From NCBI GenBank assembly GCA_030762175.1, contig CM060840.1:38242501-38306500 (forward strand): 64,000 nt of DNA, given 5' to 3'. Source of the stretch: Metallyticus violacea. Taxonomy: Eukaryota > Arthropoda > Insecta > Mantodea > Metallyticidae. A program made the position numbers and the translations under genes. Below, one piece after another: positions 11,835 through 25,487 of the stretch. Positions within the stretch are counted from its first letter, which is position 1. Every line of letters begins with the position of its first letter. The notes beneath the pieces are model-generated. The model saw only the letters and a program-made list of their open reading frames with translations, was not told where the DNA came from and ran no database searches.

Positions 11835-13030
11835 TACATATGCGTTCACTGGAGAAACAGTGCGAGCGAACAGTCCAGATTAGTTTCTCACTTATTGTTA
11901 AACATATCAGTAATCTGAAAAGTGTTATCTTAAAAATACAAGTGAGAAAATAACTTGGATTGTAAAATATTTTAAAGTAGGTGTAGAATGTTGAAACAAA
12001 TGAAATCGAAAAGAAAACCCTAACTATGAAACATTTAATTTATTCAATTTTATTAAATTTATTTTTATTTATTTTGTTTATTATATTATATGTACAAAAA
12101 TAGCTTACCAGGAGCTTTCACTTAATATTAATTTGGTTTGTATTAACCCAAATGTTTCAAAGTTATTTTGAAAGTTAAAAACTACTCCTAATACCCTTTT
12201 AGCATAGAAACCATTAGTGATAAATTACCCATATTTTGCGGAAATCTTAATATTTTCTCTTTTTGAGTTCACAAAGCTTTGGTTAAATATAAACATAAAA
12301 GGAAATTTGATTTCCGATTTCACATGGATTGGCTCATATATAACATTTTAATATAACTGTAGATCAAATATTAACTACACATAATTCTTAACAAAAATTA
12401 AATAAACATACTGTGTCATGCAAGAGAGCATAGCGCATCGTTCTCAAGCTTTAAGCTTTTCATTGCTACTCCACTTTTCATCAGCCAGAACATGAAATAT
12501 TTGTTAATTTTTATTATAACAACAAATAGTAACCTGTACAATATGTATGATGATATAAAAGCGAGCAGGTAAAACACGAGCAAAACTTGCAGAGGTGCGG
12601 AATGGCTTAGTCCTTCCTACCGTTCGCAACAACCGAGGAGAAACTGGCGGAAAACTGCATTACAAGTAGGTGTACACAGCAGTTGTTGGAACGCTTATCA
12701 ATCGTGGAACTTAAATTTTCAAGAAAACTATCACCTTCCTTGACTTTTCTGTAAATCGATCCAGCAATTGTTTTGTGGAGAATGCCAATTAAGTCATATA
12801 GCACCCTCAAAAACTTCCTCTCCTAGCTTGTTACTGCGCAACCAACTGTTTTGCTCTTGTCTTACCTGTCCATTAGTGTGTACTTAAATTTTGAAGTCAA
12901 CATTACTGCTTCCTCCCCAAGACATTCTGCAAACGCCTTTGATAAAGACACACGTTAAAGAATACATGACCATAATGAAACATACGAAAATAATAGCAGG
13001 AAAATGATATGTAGAAGAATATGAGCATAC
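11835..13030. other. Gene-free AT-rich stretch
   Basis: AT-rich sequence. A reverse frame at 12607-12810 (67 codons) lies in a somewhat GC-richer patch but has no recognisable domain. Confidence 0.5.
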
Positions 13031-14590
13031 AATAAACAAAAGGTAGTGGGTGGAAACCCTCAAGTTGAGGCAGTTCCACTTCAGGGAGTAGCGTCCCTGC
13101 CCTCACGAGCTACAGGTCCTCCTGACCCGGGAGGTAGCACCTGTTAAGGGTCCCGTCCACGGGGTTACGTGGAGCTCCTTAGCCATAGGGAAGGCTATTC
13201 TAAAATTAGATTTGATCAAAATGCACACAAGAATGGTTTGGTGTTAGCCAGTATAGTTACCAACTGCCTCTGAGAGGAGAGAAGCGGATACTCCCACCCA
13301 GAAAACAGAAATATTTTCAGAAGAGCGGATTTGTTGCCAATGTTTTAAGTTCTCCTAGAAAGTATTCCGAAATTCACTTCGAGCAGACAGAACTCTGTAG
13401 CATATGGTACAAGCAACTCGGAAAAGGAACCGCAGCAAAACACTGATACTTCAGATTGGCAATCTTTCTATGTAAAGACTCAAATATTCATCAAGGAGCA
13501 GAAAATGTCGAACACATTATCATAGAAACTACATTACCGTTACTCCCAGGAAGACGATTTTAAATGAGTGGTTTGTAGCAACTGGAATATCTTATGGAAT
13601 AACAGATAAGACCCAGGAATTAGAACAAATAAACAAAATAAATATACAGATAAGAAAATCGATGGAAATAGGAACATATGTTTTGCTCAGTAGTTGAAAA
13701 AAATGTGAGAGCCTCCAAAGGAGTAAAGAATCTAATCCAGAAACAGGTTAAAAGAAGATCTCTAATAATATAATAATATTGCAAATCAAAACTGACAGAT
13801 CCAATTGCAAATTAATTTCTGTATACGCTCTCAATGAAAAATAGCTGGAAGAGACTCAATGCTACATTAATCTTCAAAATGCCATAGACCAAATTAATAC
13901 AAATGATTACAATATACCTAATGCCTGGTGATTTGAATGCGAGTTGGCAATAATTAAAGGTATCTTTTAGACGTTTCTTCATATAATAACTTATGTATTT
14001 ACAAATGCATTTTTAAGCACGAAGAAATACATAAAGAGAAATAGACAAGATTTGAAAACTAATTGCATTAAAGGGATATGTCCTGAACACCACTGTATTC
14101 AGAGACTGAGAAATGGGCAGCGATCGCTTTTTTGGTAGAAAGCAAAATTAAATTGCCTCCCAGATGTTTAGTATACAAATCGTTGCAGAAATAGCCAAAG
14201 AGATGGCTTTTTTTAAAATTCAACTCTTGGAGATGAAAGTTAGGCTGCTATATCATTTTCGATTGAGTTCAGTTCTACGTGATGAGGGAAAGGCGGACAT
14301 TAATGAAGATTGGACGGAGATTAAGAATAATACTCTTACTGTGGAAATGGAGTTACTAGGCGAGTGGTTTGAAAAGAAGCAAGAGAATACTTGAAATTTG
14401 TAACGACAAACTAAAAGAAGCAGTCAGTTGGAAAAATAAACAATTAGGCGATATTTTTCAATCAGAAGCGAGAAGATAAAATGGTTTATAAAAGAAAACG
14501 AGCTATAATCAAAACAGAACAACTCCTCACCAGGCCAAAAGAGAAAGCTGTAATGTACTTTTTACACAAAAATAAACAAAAAAATACATA
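13031..14590 (+). pseudogene. Non-LTR retrotransposon (LINE) remnant, apurinic endonuclease part
   Basis: This is a fragment of the polyprotein that nicks target DNA and primes reverse transcription. Reading across frames gives, in order, ELEQINKINIQI (about 13620), KTDRSNCKLISVYALNEK (about 13785-13840), LEETQCYINLQNAIDQI (to about 13900), PGDLNAS (about 13925), FKHEEIHKEK (about 14010), FLVESKIKLPP (about 14130) and ADINEDWTEIKNN (about 14297-14335). These follow the order of the AP-endonuclease of LINEs of the RTE or a related clade. Stops and frameshifts are frequent. The GC-rich leader 13040-13200 may be the 5' untranslated end. No reverse transcriptase follows, so the copy is truncated at its 3' side, unlike the usual 5' truncation. 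Confidence 0.72.
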
Positions 14591-15117
14591 AAATATCAAA
14601 TGACCAAGTCCCTACCTCAGACTCATTACTTACTATCTCTCGTCACCAAACATCTCTCTTATCCTTCTTATGCTTCCCAAAAGTTGCAACTCCTTTCCCC
14701 TGAAATCATTGATTGTCATATAATAATATAATTTAAGTATAGATGACCTTAACTCTTGCCAGGGTAAATAAATTAATAAACAAATATAATCTGGATAAGT
14801 CAAGTCTGGCAATTTCAAATGCAAAACAAAACTAATTAATTGAAATATAGAAACAAATTTAAGAAATGGGAAAATATAACAACGTTGCAGAAAAATATAT
14901 ACTCTTTTTAAAACATTTCAAGTAAAACTTGAGCTTAAATGAACAAAAAAACAAAACAAAACAAAACAAAAAACCTAACATTCTCAATAGGCAACGGAGG
15001 TTACATTGTGGCAATAGCCACTCCAACTTAAGGCTATTTTTGTCACTCATATTTAAAACAGTGAAAATGAAAATATCCATTATGAACACACAGTAAATAG
15101 TAATCTATATCCTACTA
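14591..15117. other. Gene-free AT-rich stretch
   Basis: Nothing recognised. A short AAAAC repeat lies near 14945-14972. Confidence 0.5.
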
Positions 15118-15398
15118 CAATGCTGGCCATTACAATTGCAACGCTCATAAGAGATGCATTAAACTGACCCCATGTTTTCTCAGAACAAGTGGATATAAAG
15201 TACAAGAGCAATACCAGCAGGTGTCTAAATTTGATCAAGGGAGAAGTGTGGCATGCCAAGAGAGCGGGATGTCATTCCGAGAAATTGGTGCTCATGTTAG
15301 ACGAAATCATGAAATATAATTCCTCTCATGAAATATAATGAGAGCATGTCTATATTATGAACATGCAAAATGTGTTGCAATTTTATTGTCCAGCAGTG
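15118..15398 (+). mobile_element. Internally deleted Tc1-like transposon
   Basis: The left end CAATGCTGGCCATTACAATT with GCAACGC and the right end, reversed, CACTGCTGG then AAAATTGCAAC form Tc1-type terminal inverted repeats. TA flanks the left end (15116-15117). Inside, the forward strand encodes the start of a Tc1-like transposase DNA-binding domain: VSKFDQGRSVACQESGM followed by SFREIGAHVRRN (about 15216-15312). The catalytic domain is absent; the rest is about 70 bp leading to the right TIR. The same TIR occurs at 950-1266. Confidence 0.75.
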
Positions 15399-18300
15399 TG
15401 TATTTCTAGGAACTAAAAGAATATAGAACCCCTCTTAAGCCTTCAAGAGAAAAATAACATTAATTTTTACAAAATAGTCAAACTCCAAATATTTTCGTGT
15501 TTTTAATAAGGAAGTAACATTATGTGAAATAAACTTTTACTAATGCAGACTCAAAAAATAAAAGCAAAATTATTCAGTTAAAAAACATTTCATTACCAAT
15601 GTTTTAACCTTTGATATTAAGGGAAGTTATACCCACAGACACAGTTTTACTGCAGCCAATTGGTACAAGATTTGTATGTCTTAATGTACCTCATAGCACC
15701 ATTGGTTTTAAACTTAAGGAGACATCGAAGTGAAATTTGATAAATTTGAGTGATATTTTTAGATTTTACATTTTGCATACATATTGTTCAGGTTTTTAGT
15801 ATTACCTATTCATATTTTTAACTTAATAGATCAATTTTTCACTCCTTATTTTGAGGCGGGTGACAATTCAAAACTATTGATAAAAACCTATCTTCTTCCA
15901 TAAAAGTTAAAATATTCTGCAAAACTTTGTAAATGTATTCTAAATATTGTCTTGCATAATATTTAGAATGGACTGGTTATTAATTATGGCTTTTGGTATA
16001 ATTGTATATATATATATACAATTATATATAATTGTATATATATAAATTAAAATGGTGGAAGGATTAGTTACAGTATAAAACGATTTTGTTTACAAATTTG
16101 CCTTTAGAAAAATACATTCTAAATTTTACTAAGGAAATTCTACAGAATGCTTCATAAAATTTCAAGCATCCATACAAAAATTTGTGGAAGAAGAGAGGTT
16201 TTGAGTGCAGGAAATCACACTGAATATTGCTGTCGAGATAATGTGTTCGAAGTTCTGCATGCAGCTAAATACAAAGAGAAGAGAGTTTAAAGAGCGCAGG
16301 CATTTGAAAATGGCTGCTAAAATAAATCTACCAAAGAACATAGACGTATGAAACTTCTCAGGTAGGTTCTCTGGGGCTCAAGTAATTTTGGGAGAAAAAC
16401 TAAAAACTTCTTTTTGCTAAAAATACAAAATTTTCACTTCTATGTCTCCTTAAATAACACGATATTAGGATTGTTCCAAATGCAACGTCATAAACAACAA
16501 CAAAAGCATCACTAACCATGTGTGCGTTTGTGAGCAACATTAAATATGAGAAATACAAATATATATTTAGACTTTGAAAAATTGAACTATTACCAGACTA
16601 ATTCATAAACCCAAGGAAACACATTATTATTCTTTTTAAAAATATCTATATCAATATTATAATGCATCTATTTAACTCTCGCATTATTTTACTATCTTAA
16701 TATTCTGCAATATTGAGCAGAGCTTGAAGACACCTTCGCTGAGCCCCTCTTATTTATGCCGGCAATGATCATACAATCGTACGTATTGTAAGTGGCACCC
16801 GGTAAACAAGGAAGTTGCCCTTTCACACATACTTCCATTTTTAGCACTTGGCATAATTGAGTGGTTAAGTCTTGTTAATAGTAAAACTGTATATTAATTC
16901 ATGGAAAATTTATTTATAAAATCTACAGCCTTAAAGTCACTTATAGTTGTATTTGTTTATAATTCTATATCCATTAACATTATTTGCTCTATCTTTACTT
17001 GGATTCCGACCACTTAGTTGTGGTTCGCTTCTCTCTCTTGCTGCTAGATGGTTGCATTTAGGTGTTTATTTATGTTTTTTAACTAAATTAAAAATATGGT
17101 TTAGTTATAATCATGGAGCAAATCATGCGAATTTTAGAATCTATGCAAAAATACATAAATATGCTGTTATTATTTTTAAAAGAGTAATCATCAGGAAGCA
17201 AGATAGACACCCATAGACGAGTCGAGCTTTATGGTCTTCTACGGGCTAATATGTAATAGGAAAGTATAGGTAGTAAGATACAAAATACTGGAGAGAAACA
17301 TTTTTCTTCTGTAAGTTTTCTTGCAAATGTTAATTACTCAATGAAGTTGTTTTTAATTGTAGCATTTATGCAGTACCTTCAAGGCATTCGGGTTCTGGAT
17401 TGGCACATTTTTCTGAAAAATGAGGATAAATTTACTCGCTTATAACCTTAAGCCTATGTTTTCTATACCTTGATTGCTATAGCCACAGTTAATTTCTTCG
17501 TCGGAGAATGCATGCCTTTTGGTTTCAAATGGTTCATGGATTGCCTATGTCGTCGCCAAGTTAAGATCCCCCAGCTGCTATTAATCAAAACATCTGCACG
17601 TCTACACAACAGTGAAACAACAAGAAGTCAAGCACTTAGCTGACCTCCACATAAGCATGATTGATTGGTGGAATAAGCACAAGAAACAAACAGACAATGT
17701 GCTTGAGCATGTGAGCGTGTAATTCCTCTGCTATCCGCATATAGTCGGGTCAAAGACGACATGTTTTACATTTTAGTGTGTCATTCACTTACAATCTCGG
17801 GAGCTAAAGTCATGTTTTATCTGAGTAACTCTCAGATGTATAAAAAGACGAGGTTATTAAAAAATCCAACACTTTTTTTTCAAATAAACCTATTCGAAAA
17901 ATATTAAATATTAAGCATCTTCACAATGGTTATTAATGCTTGAAATATTATTTGGAGTATAAGAAGTGCAAAAGAGCTGCTTAAGAGTGGAAATGCAACT
18001 CAATCAGCAGCTACAATTTAATTCATGTTTCTTATTGGAAATACCATACTTTAATATGTCTCTTGAACTTTTCGTTGGCTAGCTGTTGCATTTTGCTGAT
18101 TTACTAAAGCAACACAATGAGTATTCAAATGTATATAAGGGAGTAAAACCTAAACTACGTACGAAACTATATAGGTAACATCTTTGAGAATTATTTGCGT
18201 TAACATTTTAGTTTTATCAACCCCGAACATGTGTTAAAAAAATGCATTGATGATTCGCCTTTTGTCAAAAACTCTTATCATGATTGGTGCATAAACAAGG

Positions 18301-18495
18301 AGGTTAATTAACTTTATTCATTATACTACTTAAATAAGTTATCCTGTTAAGAAAAAATTTACTCATTTTACAATCTTTATTAGATATTTGAATAAATAGT
18401 TAATAACAAAAATATCACTATAATAAAAATTATAAAGTTAGGGTCTAAATTTCTGTATTTTGTGTATTTTGATTATGATTCCATACGCGTTTAAT
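15399..18495. other. Gene-free AT-rich stretch
   Basis: Positions 15980-16050 contain interleaved (TA)n and ATTGTATATA palindromes. The 89-codon forward frame at 16947-17216 begins with hydrophobic residues but matches nothing I know. No other feature is supported. Confidence 0.45.
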
Positions 18496-19515
18496 AAAGA
18501 ATGAACATAATTATTTATTTTTGGCAACATTTACTCATATTCGTAATTTGTATTATCTTTCTCAAAGTAGACCATGTTGAATGCAATATATTTCAAGATG
18601 TACTGGAAACAGGTCCTTCAGAATCACCTCCGCAGCCTTCACCACTGCTTCTGATGAGTGAAAATGCCTCCCACAAAATTATTTCTTCAATTTAGGGAAA
18701 AAGAAAAAGCCACGCTGGGCTAAATATGGACACTTCACGTTCATTTTTATGAGATATTCAGCAACAACATTTGAGATGTGCAATTGTGCTTTATCGTGGT
18801 GCAGCATCCACCTTGTAGCACGAAAATTTGTCCATTAGCTTGTGATAATTCCCTTGCAGAGTTTTCAGATCATCTCTGTATTATTGTCCAGTACAGTTGT
18901 GTGTGCAGGTGCAACATGCTAGTGAACCTTTACCAAAAATGAGTTGACCATAACTTTTCCCTCAAACGCAAGCACTTTTGTTGACGAGGTTTCCACGCAG
19001 AACTTTGCTGTTGCTCTGATCGAAATGATGTAGCAAAATGTTATTTGCACGGATTACTTTCGAAAGAAATTCTAGCTCTTCTTGTAGCAGCTTCAACTGC
19101 ATGCAAACCTGCAACCAGTACTCTTGGAACCCAGCATGCACACCAGTCTTATGTGACACTTTTCAGCTACAAACGTTTAGGTTGCCCTTGTTGAATTTTT
19201 CAGAACTTCCGGAAGTGTTCTGAATATTATTAGACGATCTTCTCTCACAACGATAGCACCGTTGTTAAATTTTTCTTCCTTTAGAGCATAAACTGCAGAG
19301 CAGGGTTTACCTTCCTTTGAAACTGATTGCCTCCCTCCCCTCTTTAAACATTTTAAACCATATTTGAGTTGTGCTATAGAGAAGAACAAACTCTCCATAG
19401 ACCTCAGATATATAGGACTCAGCTAAAGATTTGTTGGGACGAAAGTAGAATTTCATATCACCTCCCTTTTGCTGCAGGCGGAACAGAATGTGTCTCAACA
19501 TCTCTCACAGATTGA
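18496..19515 (-). pseudogene. mariner transposase pseudogene, reverse strand
   Basis: Read from about 19510 downward, the N-terminal domain gives MKFYFRPNKSLAESYISEVY and QIWFKMFKEGREA, the classic mariner pattern of a recruited helix-turn-helix followed by W-F-K-x-F-K-E-G-R. It continues through REDRLIIFRTLPE, then LLQEELEFLSKVI and LLHHFDQSNSK, where the TGDE motif is mutated. It ends with RWMLHHDKAQLH (HDN-type box, near 18815), AEYLIKMNVKCPYLAQRG and FFFFPKLKK (near 18700). Stops and frameshifts break it, so no product is expected. The forward frame at 18501-18695 is antisense noise. No inverted repeats were identified at the ends. Confidence 0.8.
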
Positions 19516-22500
19516 AACCAGAAGTGACAATATAAAACGAACACCACATATACTTTACTCATTAAATTAGAAAAATATTTTAAAGTTAAATTTTAGCACG
19601 AAAAAGTATGTCTTTAAAAAACACATTTTTTATTGACCATTCCTGGTATATTTCTTACATAAAATAAAAACTCAGTTACAAGAAGTTAATTATTCCATAT
19701 CTATGCTTTGAATAACGGGTCATCAAGAACTTCCCCCGTACTCGGGTGATGTGCACCGCACAGGAGAATATTGCTACTCCTACATGTCTGACCTTTCTTC
19801 CGCGGAAACGAATATTTAGCAAGTTATCCACCCACAGTTGCTAAGGTTTCAACATTGTAGTGCGCGCTTGTCTTGGTGAACAAAATTAATTATAAGCTCA
19901 TCTTGCGGTTAGTACTACCATCCAACTCGCTTCCCTAGTAAAATCTCGGCTACACAGTGGTTGCGGAGAGACTTCTCGATGCCCCTTCAGTATATATCAT
20001 CAAACCCTCATGAACACGCTGCCCCTCCGCAGCAACAACCGGGTTGTTTTTGTGGACTACTTTGTTTCAGTTATTATTAAATTAATTGTCTCAAAAGAGT
20101 TGGTAAAGGAACTCCTAGTGCTTAAAGTAACATCTTTTCAACGACACTATAACCACGAGGTTTCTTCGAATGTCGAATTGTAAACAAGAACAGGCCTCGT
20201 TAAAGTTATACAACAATGTAAACAATAAAATGTGAGCTAAGAATTTCTTTATGGTGTTAAAGCTTGTGTTTGTTTTGTTTAATTTCAAAACATAGTTAAA
20301 CAGTACGATTAATCAAGTAGCACTCTAATTCATCACCAATCTGAAGAACACTTTTTTTTTTCTTCTTGCTAACTCTATGTTACTTTCTTGAATATTTTTT
20401 TTTCAATCGAAAGAGATCGTATATTTCAGAAGTCAAAAGCAGAGTGAAGTACCCATGCTCTTCCAATTTCATGTTCTTGTTTTGCTTTAACATTTGATCT
20501 GTTTGATGATTTACTAAATTGCTATTTTCAGTCCAAGCTTTAGAAGGGATCTTTAATATCTAATTGTTTATGGATTAACTCTTCCTTCAAACTCAAGAAT
20601 TCCATTATGAACTCCAGTGAATTAGTGAATTTTTCATTTTTAAACAATTTTTCAACCGTGTTTTGGACTTGTACATTACTTAAACATGAGTCGTCATATT
20701 TGCTGCACTTTTGGATATCAGTTTTGATGGCTGTTTGTGTTTAGATCTTCAGAACTATCAACTTTCAGAATATATTCATGATTGAGCGCATCATTTAGTT
20801 TTCTGGTGTATGTATATAACAGAATAATATAAACAATGTCACTTTTCGTTTTATACTTAATTTTTACGGGTTTCGCTTAAATGACACGTACTAAATTTGT
20901 ATGCGTCTATATTAAACTGTTTGTTAACAGCAATAGTTGGTGTATTATTCAGTAACTTTGTAAAATAGATAAGCAATCGCAAAAAGTGATAGTGAGGCTA
21001 TTATGATGAATTAACTTTAGTTCTATGTGTAAACACTGAATGGAAATATCAAACTTTTTTTTCATTACATATCATTGGCCAGTCTAATACAAAAAGTTTA
21101 ACTTCATATAGTTAGTCATAGTCATCATCCCTTTTAAACTATCGCTGATTCGCACTTATATCTTTATAAATACATTTTCATTTGCTTCTTTCACAATATA
21201 ATTTTTGAATTACATGGAACTAAGTATAATTTTATTCAGACAATGTAGAATACTGCATATTTTAAGCAAAAGAAGAGCATTCAGGCGCGACAATGCTTCT
21301 CCAATTATAACGTCAGGTTTACAGATGCAAAAATTGAAAGACGTATCAACAAAATGAAAAAGTTATGTGACATTACATTGAAAGTATTTGTTATAACTTA
21401 GCTGATCATGCAAAGATTCTTATGGGGATCTCTCCCGGGCTTCGCCGGGATTCCCTCTGTCATGTCGAATCTATCTGGCATGAATCTGGGCAGCAACGCT
21501 TAAAAGATATCTTCATTGGGAAAAGCGAAAAACATCCCTCCTAATGATTCGTGAATTGTCGTTTCTGAAAGTAAAACCAATGTTAAAAGGCAAACTATCT
21601 AATAACTTCGAGCAAAGGTTTGGAGAAGTTGCACCACATACAGATTTCAGATAACGAACTCTACAAGGCACGTTTCTGTATAAATAGTTCCCTTATTGCA
21701 AGTATTCTTGTAACAGTAACAGTCATTCGCTACATTCCGTATTCAAAGCATTTGTCCTGCAAATATTAATGAAAATGCAATCAATGACTATTTATGTTTT
21801 TATCTGTAGCAATTATTAATATCTTTCACTGCTATCTAATCATCCTCGATTAATATACTAATACAATGCGATATTCTTTGTTTTCACAATTCAACGAGAC
21901 TGCCTTATTCGTATTCAGCTTAATTTATATTTATAACAAAGAATTTCCGGTTTGGTACTTAAAATAACACACTACAAGTTAAATGTTAGAATACAATTGT
22001 CTCTACATTAACTTCAGGAAGATAAACCAATGCGTGATTGCAAAATTAAGGGTTTACTTTCCTTTGCAGAAGGAAAGAAAAGCCTTGTACTGCATATTTC
22101 CCCATTAACGTAACAAGATTGTGCAGTTCTGTAAACAAATGGTCTCGGAAAGACTTTGTTAACGCCGCTCTCTTTCTCTGTCACACTTTCAAATTATTTT
22201 AAATCACTTCCTCTTCGCATTAGAAGAGCTGATCACTTACATGTGTGCTACACGCCGATCAATTTGTTAGCGCTGCCGTAATTTGTAGCAGTTTGTTTGT
22301 AGAATTTTCGAGGCAGACTGTTGCATACCACAGCTGCAAGTCATCTGGCGGCGAAGCATCCAGAGGAGCTGGATCTCAATTTGTCCTCGTCACTTGTGCC
22401 TAATTCCTGTCTTCGTTATTCTTCTTCCTTATCTCTTTTACAACCCCTCGTATAGATTAACTTAAGCAAGAGTGAAACAAATTCAAAAAGACTAGATTTA

Positions 22501-23195
22501 TTTCATAGTCAACAGCACTTCTGACCTAGGATTGAAGTTTATATCTTAAACCTGTTCCAAAATCGCCTCCATGTTGTTCTGGGTCTACATATGTATTGAT
22601 AAGAGTTAGCATCACTGTTGATTCATTCTATTTATACGATCCTGATATTTATGTTTGTATCAGGCCTGAACTTTTTATGGATCTTGTATTATTATTTGGT
22701 TAATAAATCTGTTTTGTATGAAAAATATTTTTAACTAAACGACAAAACTAATTTCAGAAGACTGTGCTTTTTCTTTTATTAGGTTTATATATAGGGTGTC
22801 CCGTTCATCTTGGGGAGCAAGATAAATGGAGCGCTCAGTATATATATGTAAGAATCAGACTTCTTGTCACATTCAAGTAGCATATGATCATTATTATTTA
22901 TTTAGCTGGCGACAGACTTTTGTATGGCAGTTGTCTCTAAAATGACAGCAATAATCTAAAATGAAAATATTATTAAGAAAAAGTTATATATTTTAAGTAT
23001 TATGGCATAGGAGAAGAACTTTATTTATAAAAATGGATTTGATACAAATAAATGAAAGCACGGAAAATAAAACCTGGCTTCATGATCACAGTATGCACAT
23101 GAAATTTAACACTAGAACGCCCGAGCTTCAAGCACCCTCTAAAACGCGCTTTAGCGGTCAATTGACTTCTACTACTTTCTTATGCATTTTAATCA
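19516..23195. other. Gene-free stretch with GC-richer patches
   Basis: Patches at about 19720-20050, 21430-21560 and 22150-22400 are less AT-rich than the surroundings. They show no domain, long frame or known repeat. The segment from 22794 (AGGGTGTCCCGTTCATCTTG) resembles the start of a transposon terminus seen in many insects, but no partner end was found. Confidence 0.4.
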
Positions 23196-23199
23196 TTTT

Positions 23200-23565
23200 T
23201 TTCTCTTTGAAAAAGATGACATTCTCATGCTTACACCTTCTAGCCTACTGTGATGGTATAGAGGGAACGATTTTGCTTCTAAATTGCAAGCCAGGTTCGA
23301 ATTCAGTTTCCATTTAGCTTCCGGAGTGAGTTCGTATATACCGGGTGTCTGCTCTGTATCACGTATTTAAGTGTTCTTCTGACTCAGGCCAATGATATTT
23401 CTTACTTACCAGAGTACTGTTGTGATGTAGAGGAAACAATGTGGTTTCTGAACTGCGAACCAGGTTCGAATTCAGCTTGAATGGAATTTCTGGTTTCAAA
23501 TGTTTATATGTTTATGGTTTTTGCCTACGTATCACATATGTTTAGCGCTTTATGTCCCCAGGCCC
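23200..23565 (+). repeat. Tandem pair of tRNA-like units
   Basis: Two diverged copies of a unit of about 170-180 bp lie head to tail. Each has TGTGATG(G)TA-TAGAGG resembling box A, about 35 bp later AGGTTCGAATTCAG resembling box B (near 23291 and 23460), and a shared 3' part containing GTATCAC and, after about 15-20 bp, CAGGCC. Two tRNA-like heads in tandem fit a dimeric SINE or a local duplication of one. No intact tRNA folding is apparent. Confidence 0.5.
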
Positions 23566-24505
23566 GTTTGCCTATTCATTTAATTTGTTGGCAATTCAAT
23601 GATGCGTTCACACATTTGTTGGTTCATTCTTTTATAAGCAATTTCATCCCAAATGATTTTTAATAAAAAAAGAGTTTTTTTTTTTTTTTTCAAGTATCAG
23701 CGCATGTTTTCTCGAAAATGAGAAATATTTGATTACACGAATAGAGTTTGTTCTATGCTGTGTAGTAACAAATTATTTGTACAAAAAAGACGTAAGTTAT
23801 AAAATATGGGTTATATCTATAAAGAAAGCTGTTACATTGAAACATTCTCAGAGATGTTAGAATGCAACTTATTGCAGAGATTTTGATTATACAAGAACCA
23901 CATACAAAAATGTTACATGTCCAACAACTGTCTTTAGTTTTGTTTTCCTTACATAAAACTATTTGACATGTCTTGTGTTTACCGGCCATAGATGTTCCTT
24001 AATCGCTACAATCAGCCATGAGTGGTAGTGATAGTCGATGAAAGAAAGCTACGTGAAAATGAAAAGCTATAAGAAATTTTAGACACTGATAGAGGAACTG
24101 ATAAACAATAAGCCACGCGCACTGCGCTACAATGAATTTGAAACATGTTTGTTGTGCAGTGATAAGTATTGTCGGTTACAACAATATACGTCGTAAGAAA
24201 CTTGGTTAAGGAAAAGGTCAATGCTAAACATCATTGAAAGGGATTAAAAGACACAAAACCATAGAAAGATTCTTCCTAAAACAGTGAAAATATGAGGGTT
24301 CGTAAATCAAAACTAGGGTTAACCAGTGAAAATGTCCACTTAAACAAAAGCATTGCTGACTAGTTCAATCTGAAATAATTTCTTGTTCATTGTAGATTTA
24401 ATAGCGATATAATTGTATGTGAATTTCAAAACTTTCTGTGTATTTTATTAATTCAATATTAGTAAGATCCACATTAGCTGATTTGTGTGGGTGCGTGAGA
24501 GCATG

Positions 24506-24540
24506 CGTGCGTGTGTGTGTGTGTGTGGGGGGGGGGGGGT
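24506..24540. repeat. (GT)n followed by poly-G
   Basis: GCGTGTGTGTGTGTGTGTG runs into an uninterrupted run of about 13 G. Confidence 0.95.
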
Positions 24541-24807
24541 AACCTTTTTTCCGCCTCTTCAAGAGCTGAAGGTTCTGTCGTATTTTCATATTACCTTACC
24601 TCCAATATAGTTATTTAACAGCTTTTGAGTTTTACCATAATTGATTTTAGTGTTTCATCAATATAATTTTATCTATTAAATTAAATTCGCATTGCTGTTA
24701 TTTTGGGAGGATCCTACTGAGATTTTAGGCATAAAAATTATCCAAACTTAAAATTTTGCACTATAAGTTAATCCGTCAGTTACAACACACGAGGATATGT
24801 TTGTTAT

Positions 24808-24821
24808 GGGGGGGGGGGGGG
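24808..24821. repeat. Poly-G run
   Basis: About 14 consecutive G in AT-rich DNA, the second such run within 300 bp. Confidence 0.95.
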
Positions 24822-25190
24822 TTATGTAATTTTTAAATGCACTGCAGAGTCATTTAAACAATGTGTATACGTATAAATAGTCCGATGATGTAAACAAAGA
24901 ACCTGCTACTCACCCCTTTCTAAGGGTGATTAAATACAAGAAAAGTAAATTTTATTGCTGGTAATTTCTTGCTGTAGCAAATGTCATAGCCAATTGGTTG
25001 TTTAGGACAGATTAAAACAAGTTTATATTAGAAGTGCTATTATTAAATGCAAAAAAAAAAAAAACCGTTAGAATTATTATGTGGATGCAGGGCTGCGCTG
25101 GAGTGGTTGATTAAATGTTTAATGGTTTTGATAAAATGTGTAAGCGATTAATTAATTGGATATTGAGAATTTCGATTATTATGATTTATG

Positions 25191-25440
25191 TGATTTTCAG
25201 GAAGGTGTAGAAGTGCGGGCCACTGATGTTTGAGCCGGCCGTCTTGAATTTCCTTCCTGGTATTGCTCCGCTTGTAGACTCGATCCGTCGAAGTGCCTCG
25301 GCTGCGTTCTAAAAGTTGCCACTCCCGGTTCCAATCGGATGTGGTAACTATCCCAGGGAATTTGGGGTAACAGAACGAGTTGATTGAATTGCATAGTTTA
25401 TGCCACATGGTAAGCCTAAGAGACAAGGAACGTCTTGAAA
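25191..25440 (-). other. GC-rich patch with overlapping open frames
   Basis: This block of near-balanced base composition in AT-rich DNA keeps two reverse frames open (92 and 65 codons, 25148-25426 and 25197-25394). The longer contains TSDWNREWQLLERSRGTSTD. I recognise no domain. It could be a host exon, an old repeat or a remnant of an LTR element; there is no evidence to choose. Confidence 0.25.
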
Positions 25441-25487
25441 TTTACTTATCTCCCCAAGTTTATCTTCAGGTCCCACAGTTATTTCTA

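Larger units (their letters stand above)
23566..25190. other. Gene-free stretch with simple repeats
   Basis: Contains (GT)n then G13 at about 24506-24540, G14 at about 24808-24821, and poly-A near 25051-25064. Nothing coding is recognised. Confidence 0.6.

Noticed and set aside
22794..22830. AGGGTGTCCCGTTCATCTTG as a transposon terminus
   Set aside because: No matching inverted end or coding remnant was found nearby.
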